NCBI GenBank assembly: GCA_002787535.1
Contig: PCXB01000004.1
Location: 34,890 to 98,889, forward strand
Source: Deltaproteobacteria bacterium CG11_big_fil_rev_8_21_14_0_20_45_16
GTDB taxonomy: Bacteria; Bdellovibrionota; UBA2394
Direction: 5' to 3'
Length of the DNA stretch: 64,000 bases
Below, in pieces: positions 37,425-45,669 of this stretch (within the stretch, counting starts at the first letter, position 1; each line of letters begins with the position of its first letter). The notes under the pieces were generated by a model that ran no database searches, was not told the origin of the DNA, and was given only the letters and a program-made list of their open reading frames with translations. The translations under genes were made by a program, and so were the position numbers.

Positions 37425-38435
37425 TTGGACGAAGACGTCGAACCTGAGCCTCGGATTCTTCCGAGGAACATTCAAAGTAAATTCAGATGGATGACAACGA
37501 GCCTAATGTTTTTTGTCGTTCTTCTACCGACAAACTCCTTTACCAAAGAACCGGACCTATCTGAGCTAACGAGCCTCGAGCTTTCCACTATTCAAACTAT
37601 AGAGACATTAAGTTCTGTTGACGCAATCGAGCTTGAGCGCGCCCATCCCGAAGCTTTTGCCAAAGCTAGGTCCATAGCGACTTGGATGCTTTCGCGCGGT
37701 GCCATCAAACAAAAATGGGGCTTTGATCCGATTTTAATATTATCTAGAGGAATTTTGGTTGGATATTTGATCGGCAGTGATTTGGCGAATAAGACCCAGA
37801 TCGAAAGCCACCCCTGGATAATCGCCTCGGTTGCGGCCAGCATGTCGATGGGCTTTCAGTATTACGATGCCCGCTATACGGACTGGCTCGAGCTTAAAGG
37901 CTGGAACCCTTGGCGCATTGGAAGAGAAAGAAAGCGTCTGCCTGAAGGTGAACGACCTCCTCATGCCAGTTTTATCGAATCGACGGCAAAAGAGTTTAGC
38001 CTTCAGCTTTTTTACGCTGGTGTTATGCATCTTACCTTTGCCTTTTCGGGATTTCAGTATTTGGACGGAACAATGTACTCACTTGGTCGAATAGATGTTC
38101 CTTTGAAAATTGCAGCTTTAAGCCTGGCTTCCGAAGGAATTTGGTATGCTCTTCGCGCACAAATTGTCGGCCATCAACTTCGACTTCATCCTGAACGAGA
38201 GGAACGAGTGTGGCGAATCAGCAAAGCATCCGCCCTAGCCATTGCTGCGGCGACTTCAATTCTCTATTCCTTAAATTTCACGCCAAGTCTGGCCAATCTT
38301 AAGGCCACTGGAGTTTATTTAGCAATTTCCGGAGTCGTTTGGGCCTCAACATTTGGAAACTACAAAAAAATATGGGCCGGGGGCAAAACCGTAGCCACGA
38401 GGTGCAAAAACGTCTTTGCAGGCTTGCTTCCGTAA
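37425..38435 (+). CDS. Integral membrane protein of unknown function
   Basis: The frame from a TTG at 37425 gives 336 residues. An ATG at 37491 would begin with a signal-like segment (MTTSLMFFVVLLPTNSFT) and may be the true start. About six further hydrophobic segments are seen (for example ILILSRGILVGYLIG, HPWIIASVAASMSMGF, ALAIAAATSILYSL). No motif or family is recognised. It is a lone plus-strand gene inside the minus-strand pilus region, and its 3' end is 9 bases from that of the cysteine-rich prepilin. Confidence 0.65.
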   Translation: MDEDVEPEPRILPRNIQSKFRWMTTSLMFFVVLLPTNSFTKEPDLSELTSLELSTIQTIETLSSVDAIELERAHPEAFAKARSIATWMLSRGAIKQKWGFDPILILSRGILVGYLIGSDLANKTQIESHPWIIASVAASMSMGFQYYDARYTDWLELKGWNPWRIGRERKRLPEGERPPHASFIESTAKEFSLQLFYAGVMHLTFAFSGFQYLDGTMYSLGRIDVPLKIAALSLASEGIWYALRAQIVGHQLRLHPEREERVWRISKASALAIAAATSILYSLNFTPSLANLKATGVYLAISGVVWASTFGNYKKIWAGGKTVATRCKNVFAGLLP

Positions 38436-38444
38436 ACCTAAAAC

Positions 38445-40910
38445 TCAGATCGATGCGCCCCCTGTATCTTCAGAGCCACCTGTAGTGCCGCCTCCACCAA
38501 GACCGCAGAAATCTTCCATGGCTTCTTGCGCGCACTCCGGATCGACAACGCCACCCGGAGCACAGCTCGGAAACTGCGCCTGAATGGCGGCCGTGTTAAT
38601 GAGACTGATAGACGCTCTTTGTGGATTCAAGCAAGCACAACTTCCTTGGCCTTTGGTCGCCACAAACCAGTCGTTGTCCTTGGAAGGTACGTAGCCATAA
38701 AAGTTTGCTGCCGTAGAATCGAGAGCATCCAAAGGCATGCCCGCAAGCTCGCACGCACAATAGCGGCTAGTTGCGCCCCACGAACCTCCAGGCGAAGGTT
38801 CTGCCGGAACACTGGCTGGGAAGTTAGGGATAGGACCTGGCCGACGAATCATATGATTTTCCCCGCCCTGATCATCAAATTCAAATTTACAAAAGTTCGT
38901 TGTTTCTCCATCGGACTGCCCCCAAATGGGATCCCAGCAAATCTGAGGTCGCCCGTTAACGTTGTTATAATTATTTACCGCCGCCGGGTTAAGGTTTTCG
39001 AAGTAATCCATATCTCCCGCGTGGGCGACAAATCTGTCTTTCCAGTTTGGATAGTTGTAAGGAAAAAGGGCGGCCCCATCGGGGTAAATAGCATTGTAGC
39101 CTCCTGGCAAGCTAATCTGCCTAGAGGAACCCGTAAAAAACAATGTCTCCGCACATTTGCAAGCTGGCGACAAATCTGCCGGATCTTCACTCTGACCTCT
39201 CAGCACAAGATATTTTCCTGCGCCGGGACCAGAAGAAATCCAACCCCACTCGTTTGTATCGGGGTAGTCGACGCCAGGCAAATCCAAGTTTAAACCGAAT
39301 GCTCCATCATCTATGCTAATGATCTTTTCCTGGTTATTAACGTATTTCGATGGAACCTCAACGTCACAATTGATCGGTCCCGACACTTCGTTTCCACACT
39401 TGCCGTTTATTGAATCCAGGGCGCCCGAAAAACTCCACTGGAAACTTGGATCAGCATCTGATCCCAAAGGATCACAAAGTCCTTGAACATAACCAACTCC
39501 CTGAGTTACCGAATCGGCATCCTCGAAACGACAGGTGTTAAGCATCCGGTAGCGCCCACAAATATTGGGAAGACAATAGGCAAACCAAGGATTGTCGACC
39601 CGATTCATATGCGTACAGGAGTTCCAGCAAATTTGCCCGGACTGCGCCTCTAATTTATTTCGATAGAGACAACAGTTTTGCCATCTAGAGTTATGGGTCG
39701 CTATTTGCCAGGAATTAAAATTATCATCTCCCTTGCATAGGCAGTAAGGTGAGCCGGGCTTCCAATCGTTATTCGTATAAAAATCGGCACACTCTGGCTT
39801 GCAACGAAGATGTTCAAAATTGTCTCCATCGCAATTGGAGGCCGGACCGCTTAAATCCAAGTAGTTGGCTGAGCCCCAGTTGCGGGGATCAAAGCGCGAT
39901 GGAGTTGAAGAAAAAATCGGATCCATTAAGTTCAGCTCTTCACTGGTCGAGCGGTTTTCGGGATGCCGCGCATCGTATTCCAACAAAACTTTGGTATAAA
40001 CCAAGTTGTTATAGTTACAGCCCGCCAGATTCCAAGCCGTTGAATTAAATCGAAAGTCTTCAACCCCCGCACCCATAGATTCGGGATTGCAGGGATCCCC
40101 TACTCTTCCAATGGCCGCGACATTCTTTGGCATCAACTTATAATAAACTTGAAACTTTTGAAGATCCGAAATTAACAAGCGACTCTGCTCCAATTTCTCT
40201 TGAGACGATAACGCTGTAAATTCTTGCCTTGATCGATCCGAGATAATCCGTAAATCTTTTTGTCCTCCGCCAATGCTCTGAGCAAAATAAAGATCCGCCT
40301 GAATAGGAATCGCAACCGGTCTTGTTTGAAAACCCCCTGGATTGTTGAAGTAGTCCGGCAATGCCGGCTCAACGACTATTTCAGCATAATCCGCTTGTAA
40401 ACTTACCGATTGAATCCTTGCCAATGCCGTTCGCCCCTCAGCCGCGACCAGCAGTTGCTTTTCGTCCTGCAAAACTTCGAGAGGAATGCTTTGTGAAGGA
40501 TCCAGGGACACTTCGATCGTGCTCGTTCCTCCACCCTGTAGAACCGCATCTCGTAACTGAAAACTGACTCCGCGATTACCCGACGAAAAGGAATATACCA
40601 GAATGGCATCATCTTCACTCTCCGGATCCGGATAGGGCCAACTTTCGACGCCAAAGGGGCCGGGAGCACCTGCACCCGCCTGGTCACCAAATGTAAAATA
40701 AATCGAATCCCCCAATTGGCCCGACGATATTAGCTCAAACCTTTTGTAAGCATCCCACTGTAAAGATTGATAACGAATCTGTCGGCTCTTTTTGTAAAAA
40801 TTGCCTGCGACTAAGGCGACACCTCCGGCAATAACCCCAAGCAAAGCTAGAACGACCATTAACTCAACCATGCTGTAAGCTTTTTGGTACAATTTATCAT
40901 TACGAAACAT
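38445..40910 (-). CDS. Giant cysteine-rich protein with type IV prepilin N-terminus
   Basis: From the ATG at 40910 (or the GTG at 40919) the product is about 821 residues. It begins with a class III prepilin signal: KAYSMVELMVVLALLGVIAG, with Glu5 of the mature helix present. After a short stem (about residues 45-130) comes a very large region with some 40 cysteines, many in pairs or clusters (CLCKG, NCCLYRN, CWNSC, CKCAE, CACEL, CACLN), many Asn/Gly/Asp/Trp turns, and a Gly-rich tail. Minor pilins are normally 150-300 residues, so this looks like a pseudopilin with a disulfide-rich tip domain, possibly an adhesin. It is downstream of the TPR gene and pilMNOPQ-accBC on the same strand. Confidence 0.7.
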   Translation of the reverse strand: MFRNDKLYQKAYSMVELMVVLALLGVIAGGVALVAGNFYKKSRQIRYQSLQWDAYKRFELISSGQLGDSIYFTFGDQAGAGAPGPFGVESWPYPDPESEDDAILVYSFSSGNRGVSFQLRDAVLQGGGTSTIEVSLDPSQSIPLEVLQDEKQLLVAAEGRTALARIQSVSLQADYAEIVVEPALPDYFNNPGGFQTRPVAIPIQADLYFAQSIGGGQKDLRIISDRSRQEFTALSSQEKLEQSRLLISDLQKFQVYYKLMPKNVAAIGRVGDPCNPESMGAGVEDFRFNSTAWNLAGCNYNNLVYTKVLLEYDARHPENRSTSEELNLMDPIFSSTPSRFDPRNWGSANYLDLSGPASNCDGDNFEHLRCKPECADFYTNNDWKPGSPYCLCKGDDNFNSWQIATHNSRWQNCCLYRNKLEAQSGQICWNSCTHMNRVDNPWFAYCLPNICGRYRMLNTCRFEDADSVTQGVGYVQGLCDPLGSDADPSFQWSFSGALDSINGKCGNEVSGPINCDVEVPSKYVNNQEKIISIDDGAFGLNLDLPGVDYPDTNEWGWISSGPGAGKYLVLRGQSEDPADLSPACKCAETLFFTGSSRQISLPGGYNAIYPDGAALFPYNYPNWKDRFVAHAGDMDYFENLNPAAVNNYNNVNGRPQICWDPIWGQSDGETTNFCKFEFDDQGGENHMIRRPGPIPNFPASVPAEPSPGGSWGATSRYCACELAGMPLDALDSTAANFYGYVPSKDNDWFVATKGQGSCACLNPQRASISLINTAAIQAQFPSCAPGGVVDPECAQEAMEDFCGLGGGGTTGGSEDTGGASI

Positions 40911-41068
40911 ATGACTCACATTTCCGCCACCGATGGACAGCCCATTATGTATGAGCGATGACATCTTGAAAACAGAAAATCCCCAATATCCCACTCGTCA
41001 TCGCAAAGTGTAGCAGTCTAAATTAATTGCTGAGCCGTCGGTAGAGTTTTGCGGAGCTGGTTCTAGAC

Positions 41069-43687
41069 CTAAGCCTTACACTCTTGAAGCCTCGTTTGTG
41101 CTTCACGAAACTCTGGATCCAGAGCAAGCACCTCTTCATAGAATTTTACGGCTTCAGATCTTTGATTTAGCTGAAACAAGCATTCGGCGAGTTCATAGGA
41201 AATTGAAATTTTTTCCTGATCTTCCAAACTCGATCCAGCCAATGCCGATTCAAAGGTTTTCTTAGCAGCTTCGAGCTGGCCTTGGTTCATTTCACAAAGG
41301 CCAATTTGATAGAGGGCACTGGTTTGGTGAGAAGCAACCTTGGAGCAAAGTTCAAACTCTTTAATCGCATCGTCGACGAGGCCCATTTCTCGATAGGCGA
41401 TTCCTAAATCATAATGAGTCTCGACATCAGCGTCCGAAACGCTTGCGGCAACACCCTTCTTAAACGCATCGAACACGCCTTGAACCTCTACGGGAACATC
41501 GCTTTTGACATTTTCTTCGTCTTCAAGCTCCGCAAGAATTTCTGCCCCGAGATCGAAGAAGCCAGAGTCATCATCAGAGCGTTCATCTTCCTGTACTTTG
41601 AGTTTCATTTTTGTGCCAAGGGCTTCTAGTTCAACTTCCTTACCCGCGCCTGTAACAGGCGACGACGAAGCAGGGCGGTCCATAGCTTCTAGTAATGGGC
41701 TTGTAATTTTTTGATCCCAATTCTTATAATTAGGATACTTTTGTTTCAAACTCATCAAAAGGGACTCGGCTTCATCGTCAAGTTTTTGAGAACGAAAGAA
41801 AGCGACTTCTTCTAATCCCTGCTTAACTTCAAATTCCGCATCGCCAACAACTTCGCCCGATTCATCCGAAATGCTCAAGCCCTTGGCCATCGCCTCTTGA
41901 GCCTTGTCGAGTTCCTTGTCGGCCTCATCCTCAATCTCAAGCGGCTCAAGCTCAAGCGCCGGCTCTTGATCGAGACCAACGGGGGCGGGATCCAGTTGAG
42001 ACCCAAGCTTTCTTAATTCATCGTCACTAAAGTCGGCTTCCGTGAGCAAAAAATCGGCGTCACCGGACGAGCCCGCCTCGTCTTCAGGCGTTTCCAATAG
42101 ATCCAGCTCCTGATGCGAGGCTTGAGCTTCGGGCTCCGCTTCGGACGCTTCCAACAGCACTTCTGGTTCGCCCAAATCCAAGACATCCGAATTTTCTTCA
42201 ACCGACTCCAAGAGTGGCTCAGATTCCAAATCCTCCACAATACCTTTAGGTTGTTCTTGAACATCTGAAATAATGTCATCGTCGACCACAATTGAAATAT
42301 CCGATTCATCAAACGAAGCACTAAGGCCGTCATCTTGAAGGTCAAGGATCATCTCTTCATCCGCCTTGGGCGACGGCGCCGTAGGATTTTTCTTAGAACT
42401 AAGTCCCAGTCCAGACAGTGCGGAGTGATCAGGATCTATTTGAAATAGATCTTCCGCAGCAACATCTACCCACTGATTCAATTTCAAATCTTTAGCCAGA
42501 AGAATAATTTCACTCAAAGCGTGGATGACATCATCTTTTTCTTGGAGATCCTGAAGGACGGTTTTCAATTTCCATCGCAGCGCCAAGGATTTAGGAAATT
42601 TCTGAAGATTGGCGTTAAGAACCTCTTGCGCCTTTTCAGCAAGACCATATTTTAAATAAACATCACATTCCGAAATGATTTTTCGCTCGTCCGGATCTTG
42701 AACGCTTTGTTTGATTAAGGTTTCTGCAGGGTCCAAACTTTCTTCGTTAAGTTTGCTCGCGCCCGATTGCGCTCGCGTAGAGCCTGTCGCCGAAGCAATG
42801 GGAATAGCATCCCGCGGGCCTGGAGCCGTCCCCTTAATTCGAGCCTCAAGCTCTTGAACCTTTTCAGCTAAACTAGCCTTGCGATATATTTTTAGAAGTT
42901 CTACGTCAACAGCCTTCGACTTTTCGGGTTGTTTCAAATCTCGAAAGCTCTGTGATAACATCTCAAGCACCTGGGGATTGTGGGGATCCTCACGAAAAGC
43001 CAGTTGAAGCTTGGCGAGCGCTTTTTTCGGTTCGCCGCCTCTCAGATAAGTGCCCACCAGTTTTTCGAGTGGCTCCATCTCTTTAGGGAAGGCTTTCACC
43101 CAACGTTCATAAATCGCCACGACATCGGCCAACTGGGAACGAGCTTCGAAACCTTCGGCCAAACTTCTAAATGTATCTTTTGCGTCTTCGACTTTGCCTT
43201 CAGCTGCGAAAATCTCCGCCAATTTAACCTGACTCTCAATATTCGAAGGATCGAGATCTGAAATTTTTTTCAATACACTCAACAAAGCCTCACGATCATT
43301 GGCCTGATCAAAAAAATCGACAACTATCTTAAAATGAGACATTGCATCCGATACCAAGCCAAGTTGCCCATAGAGACTAGCCAACCTCTCATGAGTACGT
43401 ATGGTCTGATCTTTTGGTGCGCTCTCATCAATTTTTAAAATCCGCTTATAGATTGCGATGGCTTTACTATAAAAGCCATCGCGCGTGTAAATCCCTCCGA
43501 CACGAGTTAGATAATCGAGAGCTTTTTCTGAATTATTCACTTTAAGACAAATGTCCGCCGCTTTATTTAAAGCTTTTACGTCATTGGGATCGGCAGAAAG
43601 AATCTTTTCTAAAGACTCCAGAGCCTTATCTGGTTGATTTTTTTGAACGGCTTTATCCGCCGTTGCGAACAACTTTAGTTTGTCCAC
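41069..43687 (-). CDS. Tetratricopeptide repeat protein with acidic middle region
   Basis: The 872-residue product starts at a GTG preceded by GAGGGGG. The N-terminal ~330 residues are a series of TPR-like helix pairs (for example DKALESLEKILSADPNDVKA, and YSKAIAIYKRILKI). The middle (about 440-640) is a low-complexity acidic stretch rich in Glu, Asp, Leu and Ser, and more TPRs lie at the C-terminus (about 760-872). There is no signal peptide, so it should be a cytoplasmic scaffold. Its place between accC and the giant prepilin suggests a link with pilus assembly or its control, but that is inferred from position only. Confidence 0.85.
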   Translation of the reverse strand: MDKLKLFATADKAVQKNQPDKALESLEKILSADPNDVKALNKAADICLKVNNSEKALDYLTRVGGIYTRDGFYSKAIAIYKRILKIDESAPKDQTIRTHERLASLYGQLGLVSDAMSHFKIVVDFFDQANDREALLSVLKKISDLDPSNIESQVKLAEIFAAEGKVEDAKDTFRSLAEGFEARSQLADVVAIYERWVKAFPKEMEPLEKLVGTYLRGGEPKKALAKLQLAFREDPHNPQVLEMLSQSFRDLKQPEKSKAVDVELLKIYRKASLAEKVQELEARIKGTAPGPRDAIPIASATGSTRAQSGASKLNEESLDPAETLIKQSVQDPDERKIISECDVYLKYGLAEKAQEVLNANLQKFPKSLALRWKLKTVLQDLQEKDDVIHALSEIILLAKDLKLNQWVDVAAEDLFQIDPDHSALSGLGLSSKKNPTAPSPKADEEMILDLQDDGLSASFDESDISIVVDDDIISDVQEQPKGIVEDLESEPLLESVEENSDVLDLGEPEVLLEASEAEPEAQASHQELDLLETPEDEAGSSGDADFLLTEADFSDDELRKLGSQLDPAPVGLDQEPALELEPLEIEDEADKELDKAQEAMAKGLSISDESGEVVGDAEFEVKQGLEEVAFFRSQKLDDEAESLLMSLKQKYPNYKNWDQKITSPLLEAMDRPASSSPVTGAGKEVELEALGTKMKLKVQEDERSDDDSGFFDLGAEILAELEDEENVKSDVPVEVQGVFDAFKKGVAASVSDADVETHYDLGIAYREMGLVDDAIKEFELCSKVASHQTSALYQIGLCEMNQGQLEAAKKTFESALAGSSLEDQEKISISYELAECLFQLNQRSEAVKFYEEVLALDPEFREAQTRLQECKA

Positions 43688-43774
43688 AATACCCCCTCGG
43701 TTCCATTGGACTTAAAGTCTATTTTACAACTTTTTGACAAAGACGGGGGGCGTTAAAAGCCCCATGATAAGCAT

Positions 43775-45115
43775 TTAATTGCTAAAGTTTTTCTGAATAA
43801 ATCCCGTATCATAACGTCCCGCAACAAAATCCGGGTGAGTCATTAAAGATTGATGAAATGGAATACTGGTTTTGATGCCGTGTATCACAAACTCCTTTAG
43901 AGCCTCACGCATCTTTAAGATAGCATTCATCCGAGTATCCCCATGCACGATCAGTTTGCAAATCATCGAGTCGTAATAGGGGCTTACGATATAATCGGAA
44001 CAGGCCGCCGACTCAAGTCTCACGCCAAGCCCACAGGGCGGATGAAAAAGTTGAATTCGACCTGGAGCGGGCATAAAGCTTTTGGGATCTTCAGCTGTTA
44101 TTCGACATTCAATCGCATGTCCTCGAACCTGAACATCTTTCTGAGTAATGGAAAGATGTTCCCCTTGGGCGACCAAGATTTGCTCCCGGAGCAAATCAAC
44201 GCCCGTCACCATTTCGGTTACTGGATGCTCGACTTGAATTCTCGTATTCATTTCGAGAAAGTAAAAGTTTAAGTCCTGATCGGTAACATATTCGATCGTT
44301 CCCGCAGACGAATAGCCAACCGATTCCGCTAGAGCTATCGCTGCAGCGCCCATTTTCTTTCTAATCTCCGGAGTGATAACGGCGCTTGGACTCTCTTCAA
44401 CCAACTTTTGATGGCGTCTTTGAATGGAACAATCTCTTTCGCCTAAATGAATCACATGGCCATGCTCATCGGCCAAAATCTGAATTTCTATATGCCGAGG
44501 ATTTAAAGCAAATTTTTCGATATAAACTAGGTCGCTCCCAAAGGCCTGAAGGCTTTCATTCTTAGCGACTTCTATCATTCTTTCGAGTTCATCCATTTTA
44601 TGAACAAGCTTCATCCCTCGCCCGCCGCCACCCATGGCCGCTTTGATCAATACAGGCAAGCCCATCGCTTCGACTTTTTCCTTGATCACTTTCATCGAAA
44701 CTTTCTGATCCAGCCTCAAGCTGGGCAAAATGGGAACGCCGGCTTTTTCCGCCGCCTCTTTCGCATTTACTTTGTGACCCATCCGATGAATCACCTTGGA
44801 AGATGGTCCGATAAACTTAATGCCGGATTCCGTGCACAAATTTGCAAAATCCGCATTCTCCGATAGGAAGCCATACCCCGGGTGAATTGCGTCCGCACCC
44901 GTGACTTCAGCCGCCGCCAGAAGAGACTGCATATTAAGATAGCTTTCCTTAGCAGCAGGGGGTCCGATGCAAACAGACTCATCGGCAAATTTGACATGCA
45001 AAGCATCAACATCGACCGTTGAGTAGACGGCCACAGTCGACAATCCCAGCTCATGACAAGCTCGATTTACACGAAGAGCAATCTCGCCTCGGTTCGCTAT
45101 AAGAACTTTTTTCAT
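43775..45115 (-). CDS. accC: Acetyl-CoA carboxylase, biotin carboxylase subunit
   Basis: AccC carboxylates biotin on AccB using ATP and bicarbonate, the first half-reaction of fatty-acid synthesis. The 446-residue product has the N-terminal KKVLIANRGEIALRVNRACH block, the ATP-grasp glycine loop AAMGGGGRGMKLV, and the conserved EMNTRIQVEHPVTE segment. It lies 8 bases after accB on the same strand. The pair sits directly behind pilQ rather than with other fab genes. Confidence 0.96.
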   Translation of the reverse strand: MKKVLIANRGEIALRVNRACHELGLSTVAVYSTVDVDALHVKFADESVCIGPPAAKESYLNMQSLLAAAEVTGADAIHPGYGFLSENADFANLCTESGIKFIGPSSKVIHRMGHKVNAKEAAEKAGVPILPSLRLDQKVSMKVIKEKVEAMGLPVLIKAAMGGGGRGMKLVHKMDELERMIEVAKNESLQAFGSDLVYIEKFALNPRHIEIQILADEHGHVIHLGERDCSIQRRHQKLVEESPSAVITPEIRKKMGAAAIALAESVGYSSAGTIEYVTDQDLNFYFLEMNTRIQVEHPVTEMVTGVDLLREQILVAQGEHLSITQKDVQVRGHAIECRITAEDPKSFMPAPGRIQLFHPPCGLGVRLESAACSDYIVSPYYDSMICKLIVHGDTRMNAILKMREALKEFVIHGIKTSIPFHQSLMTHPDFVAGRYDTGFIQKNFSN

Positions 45116-45123
45116 GAAATGCC

Positions 45124-45603
45124 CTAGCTGCGCCTTAAAGAAAATAAAGGCGCATTAAAATCCACCGGCGTACCATCTTCCACGTAGATGGTGTCCACAA
45201 TGCCGGATGAATCAGATTCAATTTCATTCATGATTTTCATGGCTTCGACGATACAGATAATTTGGCCCTTTGAAATCGACTGACCTTTCTCGACAAAGAC
45301 AGGACTCGAAGGTGATGGTGAGCGATAAAAAGTCCCTACGAAAGGCGATCGAATGATGTGAACATCGGCATTCACTTCTTTATCTCGAGAGGATGTAGGT
45401 GTAGTCGGCATCGATAAAGATGTCATGGGATGAGAAGCTGTCGAAACAACCTGAACCGCTTGAGCCTCTTTGGCTTTGACCCGGACTTTAAGCTCACCAA
45501 CCGATATCTCAATTTCGGCCAAATCAGTGGCCCGCAACAATTCAGACAAACGGCGAATAACACGCTCGGGAACTTCGGGCTCAGAACCTCGACTGGATTT
45601 CAT
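45124..45603 (-). CDS. accB: Biotin carboxyl carrier protein of acetyl-CoA carboxylase
   Basis: The 159-residue product has an N-terminal helical region (RVIRRLSELLRATDLAEIEI) typical of AccB, a Ser/Thr/Pro-rich linker, and a C-terminal biotinyl domain with the biotinylated lysine in EAMKIMNEIESD. The preceding IR-SPFVGTFYRSPSP segment is the usual AccB 'thumb' region. Its ribosome binding site (GGAG) lies immediately past an 11-bp inverted repeat that separates it from pilQ, so its expression may depend partly on readthrough. Confidence 0.95.
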   Translation of the reverse strand: MKSSRGSEPEVPERVIRRLSELLRATDLAEIEISVGELKVRVKAKEAQAVQVVSTASHPMTSLSMPTTPTSSRDKEVNADVHIIRSPFVGTFYRSPSPSSPVFVEKGQSISKGQIICIVEAMKIMNEIESDSSGIVDTIYVEDGTPVDFNAPLFSLRRS

Positions 45604-45610
45604 TCTCCAA

Positions 45611-45659
45611 AAGAAACCGCTCTTTTAGCCGCTTGTCGACGCTTTTATAGCGGTTTCTT
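45611..45659 (-). terminator. Inverted repeat between pilQ and accB, possible attenuator
   Basis: AAGAAACCGCT (45611-45621) and AGCGGTTTCTT (45649-45659) are a perfect 11-bp inverted repeat with a 27-base loop. On the minus strand the second arm ends in TTCTTTT just before the accB ribosome binding site. It could be a weak terminator or attenuator between pilQ and accBC; the T-run is short and the loop long. Confidence 0.45.
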
Positions 45660-45669
45660 CGAGAACCCC

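Noticed and set aside
38526..39293. Long plus-strand open frame (255 codons) opposite the cysteine-rich prepilin gene
   Set aside because: It is antisense to a well-supported coding frame, is full of Arg, Cys and Ser as expected of a shadow frame, and has no ribosome binding site or domain.
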